Under the pieces are notes generated by a model. It was not told the origin of the DNA and searched no databases. It worked only from the letters and a program-made list of their open reading frames with translations. The position numbers and the translations under genes are program-made. From contig CAZPJD010000027.1 in assembly GCA_964586775.1 (NCBI GenBank), positions 1-37,732 of the forward strand: 37,732 bases of DNA. Reading direction: 5' to 3'. Below, piece after piece: positions 33,200-37,732 of this stretch (its first letter is position 1; each line of letters starts with the position of its first letter). This DNA is from JADLEX01 sp964586775. Lineage in GTDB: Bacteria; Lernaellota; Lernaellaia; JACKCT01.

Positions 33200-35056
33200 A
33201 TGCGCGTCTCGGCGGGCATGACGTCCGCGGCCATCGGCGCCGCGGCGGGTTTGACCCTCGCGACGATCGAACTGACGGTCGCGCGCGCCGGTGCGTCGCC
33301 CGGCGCATTCCACCTCGTTTGGCGTCACGCCTTCGCCGCCGTCGCGATGGAGATGCTGATCGGCGCGGCGCTTGGCGCGGTGCTGGCGGCACGGCCGCGC
33401 GTCGCCCGATTCATCTTCCCCATCGGCATCCTCACATTTGTCCAGTGGGGCTTGTGGGGATCACGCTGGCTGCTCAACCGATTTGGCCTCGGCACGCACC
33501 TCAACGCCTACTCGATCTCGGCGGCGCTCGGAGCCATCTTTGCGTGCGTCGCGCTTTACGCCCTGCTTTCGCGTGCAAAGTCTCCGATCGGCGCGGCGGT
33601 GGTCGGCGTCGCGCTCCTCCCCTTCGCGGCCTTCACCGCGCACTGGGTTCAGACGCACAACGAAAGCGACCACCACTACCGGGCGAATTACGCGTTCCGC
33701 CACCCCGAATCCGCGGCCCCTGCACCGAACGACCCGCCGCCAACCGGCGCGCGCAATCTGGTGGTCATCGTCGCCGATACGCTGCGCGCCGACGCGCTGG
33801 GGTGTTACGGCAATCCCGACAACCCAACGCCCGTGATCGACCGTTTCGCGTCGCGCGGGGTGCGTTTCGCGGATGTGACCTCGACGAGTTCGTGGACGCG
33901 CCCGTCGATGGCGACACTGTGGACCGGACTTTCGCCGCGCGAGCACGGGGTCAACGCCCTCGTCGGAAGTCTCGATGAATCGCTGGAGACGATCCCCGAA
34001 CGTTTCCGCCAGGCGGGCTACGACACCTTCGCCGTCGTCGCCAATCCGATCCTGAAACAGCACTTCGGTTTCGGGCAGGGTTTCGCGGACTTCGACGACC
34101 GCACGCACGCCACCGACGCGTCGTATTTCATGGTGGGCTACCTGCCCGCGCTGGTGCTCGGCGTTTCGCACGAGCGCGCGATGATTCGCTCCGATCGCGC
34201 GGCGCGGGTGGTGGATCGATTTCTTGAGCGACTGCCGGCGGATCGCCCCTTTCTCGCGTGGGTGCACTTTTTCGACCCGCACGCGCCGTACAGTCCGCCC
34301 GAGGCGTACAAGAAAAAGTTTGTGCCCACACCGGTTCCTCACTTTCGGTACGGATACGACGGCACCGATCTCGCGCTCACCGAGGACCCGGCCGCGTTCG
34401 CCTCGTACCGCGCGCTCTACGACGCGGAGGTGCGCTACCTGGACGACCAGCTCGGCCGCCTGTTCGTCACGCTCATTCGCCGCGGCCTCGACCGCAACAC
34501 CGTCGTCGTCTTTCTCTCCGATCACGGCGAGCAGTTCCGCGAGCACGGCGGACTGCTGCATGGCTACTCGCTCTATCAGGAGGAGGTCCGGATTCCGCTG
34601 ATCGTCGCGGGCCCGGACTTGCCCGCCGGGACCGTGGTGAATCGGCCCGTCAGCCTGCTTGAACTGCCGGGTGTTTTCGAGGAACTGGCGCGCATCACGC
34701 CGCAATCGAGGTCCGGGAAGTGGGCGCGCCTGACCGACGACGCCGCAACGGACGCGGGCACGATTTTCGCGGATGTGGACGCGAACCTGCACGGCATTGA
34801 CGTGGCGCTCAGTTCGGTTCGGGAAGGACCGCACAAGCGGATCCTCGACCGCAATCGCGAGCGCGCGGAGCTTTTCGACCTGGCGAACGACCCGGGTGAG
34901 ATGTTCGACCAATCCCCCGCGATACCCGCGTGGGGCGCGGCGCTTGCCGATCGTCAATCCGGCTATGATCGCGACCATCCCCGCATGAAGCGCGAGGCGG
35001 TGGAACTCGACCCCGCGGCTCGGGACGCGCTTCGATCCCTCGGCTATATCCAATAG
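33200..35056 (+). CDS. Membrane-anchored alkaline phosphatase-superfamily (sulfatase-like) protein
   Basis: The 618-residue product has about five transmembrane helices in residues 5-155 and a large sulfatase-like domain, presumably periplasmic. Metal-site motifs are visible: VVIVADTLRADALGCYG at the start and VVVFLSDHGEQFREHG late. The active-site stretch reads SSWTRPSMATLWTGLSPREHGV. The formylglycine position of true sulfatases (C/S-x-P-S-R) is Thr here, as in phospho-transferring relatives such as phosphoethanolamine transferases. A phosphotransferase or phosphodiesterase is therefore as likely as a sulfatase. The ATG directly follows the rng stop; ATG 33218 is an alternative. Confidence 0.85.
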   Translation: MRVSAGMTSAAIGAAAGLTLATIELTVARAGASPGAFHLVWRHAFAAVAMEMLIGAALGAVLAARPRVARFIFPIGILTFVQWGLWGSRWLLNRFGLGTHLNAYSISAALGAIFACVALYALLSRAKSPIGAAVVGVALLPFAAFTAHWVQTHNESDHHYRANYAFRHPESAAPAPNDPPPTGARNLVVIVADTLRADALGCYGNPDNPTPVIDRFASRGVRFADVTSTSSWTRPSMATLWTGLSPREHGVNALVGSLDESLETIPERFRQAGYDTFAVVANPILKQHFGFGQGFADFDDRTHATDASYFMVGYLPALVLGVSHERAMIRSDRAARVVDRFLERLPADRPFLAWVHFFDPHAPYSPPEAYKKKFVPTPVPHFRYGYDGTDLALTEDPAAFASYRALYDAEVRYLDDQLGRLFVTLIRRGLDRNTVVVFLSDHGEQFREHGGLLHGYSLYQEEVRIPLIVAGPDLPAGTVVNRPVSLLELPGVFEELARITPQSRSGKWARLTDDAATDAGTIFADVDANLHGIDVALSSVREGPHKRILDRNRERAELFDLANDPGEMFDQSPAIPAWGAALADRQSGYDRDHPRMKREAVELDPAARDALRSLGYIQ

Positions 35057-35129
35057 TGTTTCACTACCTATCGTAATACCTGCCGAAGGTTCGACCGACT
35101 CCAACCGCTCTGCACTCGCCGCCAGCATC

Positions 35130-35149
35130 GAAATATTTCTAGATATTTC
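35130..35149. promoter_or_regulatory. AT-rich inverted repeat, second copy of the 439-453 motif
   Basis: The element is GAAATAT-TTCTAG-ATATTTC, with perfect 7-bp arms around TTCTAG. Its first 15 bases are identical to 439-453. The centre lies about 36 bp upstream of the -24 element at 35175, a similar spacing to the first locus. It is a probable binding site of the same activator. Confidence 0.6.
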
Positions 35150-35174
35150 ATGAAGTTAGGCGAATCGCACTCCG

Positions 35175-35190
35175 TGGCATCCTTCTTGCC
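35175..35190 (+). promoter_or_regulatory. Sigma-54 (-24/-12) promoter of the microprotein gene
   Basis: TGGCATCCTTCTTGCC has the GG and GC pairs separated by the required 10 bases. Transcription should start near 35201, about 52 nt before the microprotein ATG. Confidence 0.65.
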
Positions 35191-35252
35191 TTTCTGTTCC
35201 TTCGGTTGACGCACCCGGTACCAGGATGGCGCCGGTGGAACAGGGGGGTAAC

Positions 35253-35336
35253 ATGGGTCTCGAAGTCGCGATGAACGCCGCGATGGCCACGTTTCTCGTG
35301 GTCTCTCTCGTCATCATCCGCAAACGGTGGAACTAG
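35253..35336 (+). CDS. 27-residue single-TM microprotein
   Basis: A short reading frame starts at an ATG with GGGGGGT 4 nt upstream and encodes 27 residues. A short, mildly polar start (MGLEVAMNAAM) is followed by one hydrophobic helix (ATFLVVSLVII) and a basic end (RKRWN). The charge pattern suggests the C-terminus stays in the cytoplasm. It is too short for routine gene finding, but it sits about 50 nt downstream of a good sigma-54 promoter and is followed by structured, non-coding-looking sequence. Small proteins of this type often modulate a membrane partner; none can be named here. The RND exporter begins about 200 nt downstream. Confidence 0.6.
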   Translation: MGLEVAMNAAMATFLVVSLVIIRKRWN

Positions 35337-35356
35337 CGTCCGCCGTGTGACGACAG

Positions 35357-35429
35357 CCGGCGGTTCGCCGCCGGGCGCAACGCGCCGGACCGGGCCGACC
35401 ACGACCGGCCTGGTCCGACGAATCGGACC
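35357..35429 (+). ncRNA. Candidate structured RNA: row of strong hairpins
   Basis: Four stems follow one another. CCGGCGG-TTCG-CCGCCGG (35357-35374) is closed by a stable UUCG loop. GGCGC-AAC-GCGCC is at 35374-35386. GGACCGGGCC pairs with GGCCTGGTCC (35387-35416, one G-T). GGTCCGA-CGAA-TCGGACC is at 35412-35429. The third and fourth share GGTCC (35412-35416) and exclude each other, as in a switch. They lie in the transcript of the microprotein gene ahead of a terminator-like stem. No known family is recognised. Confidence 0.4.
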
Positions 35430-35468
35430 TCGGGCTCGCCCCTCCGTGGCGCCGGCGTCCTGATCATG

Positions 35469-35500
35469 CGGCGGCCGATTGACACGATCGGCCGCCGTTT
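35469..35500 (+). terminator. Terminator-like hairpin before the RND gene
   Basis: A perfect 11-bp stem CGGCGGCCGAT/ATCGGCCGCCG with a 7-nt loop (TGACACG) is followed by only three T. It would end the sigma-54 transcript or, with the competing hairpins upstream, act as an attenuator of the exporter gene 33 nt downstream. Confidence 0.6.
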
Positions 35501-35532
35501 CCATTCTGCGCGCTTCAGTTCAGGTGAGGCGC

Positions 35533-37732
35533 ATGCGTTTTCCGGTCGAGTGGATCCTTCAAAACGCCCGTCTGGTCATCGCGGCAACCGTCGCGCTCAC
35601 GATCGCGTCGTGCGTCGCCGGTCTCGACGTCGTCTTCGATTTCAATATGGAAAACCTGCTGCCCGATCGGCACCCCGAGCGGGTGGTGTACGAAGATTTC
35701 CAAAAGCAGTTCGGCGAGGACGACGCGACCTACATGCTCGCGCTCGAAGCGCCCGACGTTTTCGCGGCCGATGTGCTGCGCGATGTGCGCGACCTGAGCC
35801 TCGAATTCCAGAACCATCCCGCGGTCGAAGAGGTCCTTTCGCTCACCGTCTTCATGTTCCCGCGCGTCGCGGGCGACCAGATCGACATCCGGCCCTTCGT
35901 TGATGACGTGCCCGAGAGCCCGGAGTCACTCGCCGCTTTGCGCGCCGAAGCCCTCGCGAACCCGTTCCTTCCCGAAAACCTGATCTCGACCGATGCCAAG
36001 ACCACGGCGATCGCCGTGAAGGTGCGCCCTTCGCACAACCACCACGAGGCGCGGGCCGAATTCGAGAAGTGGTTTCGTGGGCGCATGGCCGCATACGAAA
36101 AGCCCGGCCGCGCGTTTTACCTCGGCGGCACGCCGGTGCTGCGCACCGCTTACATCCACTACGCGCAGCTCAACATCCTGATCTTCACGCCGCTCGTGAT
36201 CCTCATGCTGATCGTCGTCTTGTGGATCACGCTGCGCAGCGTGGCCGGGGTGCTGTTGCCGCTGGCCACCGTCGCGGCGGCGACGCTGATGACCGTGGCG
36301 TTGATGCGCCTGACGGGCGTGACGATCAACCTGCTCACCAACGTCGTGCCGTCGATCATCCTCGTTTACGGCATCTCCGACGCCATCCATCTGATGGTCA
36401 AGTACAAGGAAGAGTACGCCGTGCTTCCCGATCGGCGGCGCGCGCTGGTCGCGACGACGCGCAAGATCGTGATCGCTTGCTTTTGGACGAGCGCGACCAC
36501 CGCCGTCGGCTTTGGGTCGCTGTTCACGTCGAGCAACAAGGTCGTGCGCGATTTCGGTTTCATCACCGCGGCGGGTGTGATGATCGCTTACGTGATCAAC
36601 GTCGTCTTCGTGCCCGCCGTGCTCTCTCGCATCGCGCCGCCCAAGCCCGACCGCACCCGCGCGTTCGACCACGGTCCCGTCGCCGAGCTGCTGCGCCGGA
36701 TCACCGATCTCGTGACGCGCCGGCCGAAACCCGTCGTGGGCATCGGCGTCGGGCTGATGCTGTTCGCCGCCGTCGGCGCGGCGATGATCGAGCGCGAGTA
36801 TTTTTTCATGCAAGACCTTCGTCCCGACACCGAGATCCGCAAGTCTTACGAATACCTCGACCGCCACCTGGGCTCCGCGGTCCCGTTCGAGATCTCCGTG
36901 AAGAGCAAGAGCGGTCGCCCGGTCACCGATCCCGCCGTGCTACGCGAAATCGATCGTTTGGCCGCGCACATGCGTGGGATTCCCGAGATGGGCAAGGTGC
37001 TCTCGCTCGCCGAGTTCGTGAAAGAGATGCAGCGGCTGCTGAACGGCGGCAGCGCCAACGCCTTTCGCATCCCCGACACCCGCGAGGCGGTGGCGCAGTC
37101 GCTGTTGCTCTATTCGATGTCGAGTCCCGATCCCACGTCGCCCTACATGACGTTCGATGAAACGACCGCGCGGATCTCCGCGCGCACGCCCGACATGGGT
37201 CAACGCCGTTTCGACACGGTTTCCCGCGAGATTCGCGAATTCGCGGCGCGCGAGATCGACGACGACCTCGACGTACACATCACCGGCGCGGGGCCGATGA
37301 TTGTCGTGCTCGTGGATCGCCTCGTCGTCGACATGGTGACGAGCCTGCTCTCCGCGTTCGGGATCATCTTTTTCATGATGTGGTTCGAATTCCGCTCGCT
37401 CGGTCTCGCGGGCCTCTCGATGGTTCCAAATTTGATCCCGCTCGTGTACGTCGCTGGACTCATGGGATTTGCGGGTGTCACGCTCAACCCCACGACCGCC
37501 GTGACATTTTGCGTCGCGCTCGGAATCGCGGTGGACGACACCATCCACTTCCTCGTGCGCTTCCGGTACGAATTTGCCCAGGACGAACACCACGCGAACG
37601 CCGTGCGCCGATCCATGCGCGGAACGGGACGCGCGATGGTCTTCACCTCGGTGGTGCTGGTGATGGGCTATCTGGTGCTGGTGACTTCGAACTTCAAGGC
37701 CAATCGCGACTTCGGCTGGCTCTCGGCGCTCA
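35533..37732 (+). CDS. RND-superfamily (MMPL-type) exporter, 3' end beyond window
   Basis: The frame is open from the ATG at 35533 to the right edge (733 codons seen). It starts MRFPVEWILQNARLVIAATV (TM1), then a periplasmic domain with the family motif FDFNMENLLPDRHPE. A bundle of membrane helices includes VYGISDAIHLMVKYKEEY, and the pattern recurs in the second half as GIAVDDTIHFLVRFRYEF, the duplicated RND layout. Paired Asp residues in the TM4-like helices would carry the proton relay. Members export lipids, hopanoids or other hydrophobic molecules; the substrate is unknown. A modest GTGAGG precedes the ATG. The upstream hairpins and the sigma-54 promoter may control it. Confidence 0.9.
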   Translation, partial: MRFPVEWILQNARLVIAATVALTIASCVAGLDVVFDFNMENLLPDRHPERVVYEDFQKQFGEDDATYMLALEAPDVFAADVLRDVRDLSLEFQNHPAVEEVLSLTVFMFPRVAGDQIDIRPFVDDVPESPESLAALRAEALANPFLPENLISTDAKTTAIAVKVRPSHNHHEARAEFEKWFRGRMAAYEKPGRAFYLGGTPVLRTAYIHYAQLNILIFTPLVILMLIVVLWITLRSVAGVLLPLATVAAATLMTVALMRLTGVTINLLTNVVPSIILVYGISDAIHLMVKYKEEYAVLPDRRRALVATTRKIVIACFWTSATTAVGFGSLFTSSNKVVRDFGFITAAGVMIAYVINVVFVPAVLSRIAPPKPDRTRAFDHGPVAELLRRITDLVTRRPKPVVGIGVGLMLFAAVGAAMIEREYFFMQDLRPDTEIRKSYEYLDRHLGSAVPFEISVKSKSGRPVTDPAVLREIDRLAAHMRGIPEMGKVLSLAEFVKEMQRLLNGGSANAFRIPDTREAVAQSLLLYSMSSPDPTSPYMTFDETTARISARTPDMGQRRFDTVSREIREFAAREIDDDLDVHITGAGPMIVVLVDRLVVDMVTSLLSAFGIIFFMMWFEFRSLGLAGLSMVPNLIPLVYVAGLMGFAGVTLNPTTAVTFCVALGIAVDDTIHFLVRFRYEFAQDEHHANAVRRSMRGTGRAMVFTSVVLVMGYLVLVTSNFKANRDFGWLSAL

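Noticed and set aside
35044..35065. Short TAGTG-TTT-CACTA hairpin at the end of the sulfatase-like gene as terminator
   Set aside because: It has only 5 bp with a 3-nt loop and no T run; too weak to call.
1..37732. CRISPR arrays, insertion sequences, integrases, rRNA
   Set aside because: I looked for regularly spaced repeats, transposase or recombinase motifs and rRNA segments on both strands and saw none.

Overview
The window is a gene-dense, GC-rich bacterial chromosome segment. Third codon positions are strongly G/C, and open antisense frames behind most genes are a by-product. It encodes a Gram-negative-type toolkit: an NtrC-like sigma-54 activator, a lipoprotein with a lipobox, RND/MMPL and GT39-type membrane proteins, and LPS-style GT9 glycosyltransferases. 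A radical SAM–DUF2344 fusion lies next to ribonuclease G, an order I associate with delta-proteobacterial-like lineages (Myxococcota/Desulfobacterota and relatives). I cannot fix the phylum from the sequence.

Left part (1-10461). A partial unknown gene (1-301, minus) has its own sigma-54 promoter and an upstream palindrome. A long leftward histidine operon then reads, in transcription order: tRNA-His(GUG), hisS, hisZ, hisG, a histidine ammonia-lyase-like gene, a HIS4-like PRA-PH gene, a PAS histidine kinase and a REC-PAS-sigma-54 activator. Junctions from hisS onward overlap or lie within about 11 nt. The tRNA has U72 and A73, and the HisRS is of the divergent Caulobacter/alphaproteobacterial type. 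hisZ and hisG follow in alphaproteobacterial order, so the tRNA/synthetase pair and its neighbours look like one transferred module. An intrinsic terminator sits between the tRNA and hisS.

Middle part (10639-27689). This is a surface-glycan region. It holds a small radical SAM enzyme, a 994-residue glycosyltransferase fusion, two methyltransferases, a tandem GT2 protein, a GT9-GT2-sensor fusion, two GT39-like membrane proteins flanking a PHP/DUF3604 lipoprotein, and a B12-type radical SAM enzyme. Within it, a beta-helix protein gene with a consensus sigma-70 promoter abuts the 5' stump of a truncated GT9 gene, which suggests an insertion or replacement.

Right part (27706-37732). It carries a short-chain dehydrogenase, a small exported protein, the radical SAM–DUF2344 fusion, rng, a membrane-anchored alkaline-phosphatase-superfamily protein with Thr at the usual nucleophile position, and a partial RND/MMPL exporter. 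The 476-nt gap before the exporter holds a second copy of the 15-nt core of the left palindrome, a second sigma-54 promoter, a 27-residue single-TM microprotein gene, several strong hairpins (two mutually exclusive) and a terminator-like stem. The two palindrome-plus-sigma-54-promoter loci, about 34.7 kb apart, probably belong to one regulon. The sigma-54 activator encoded beside the first is a natural candidate regulator.
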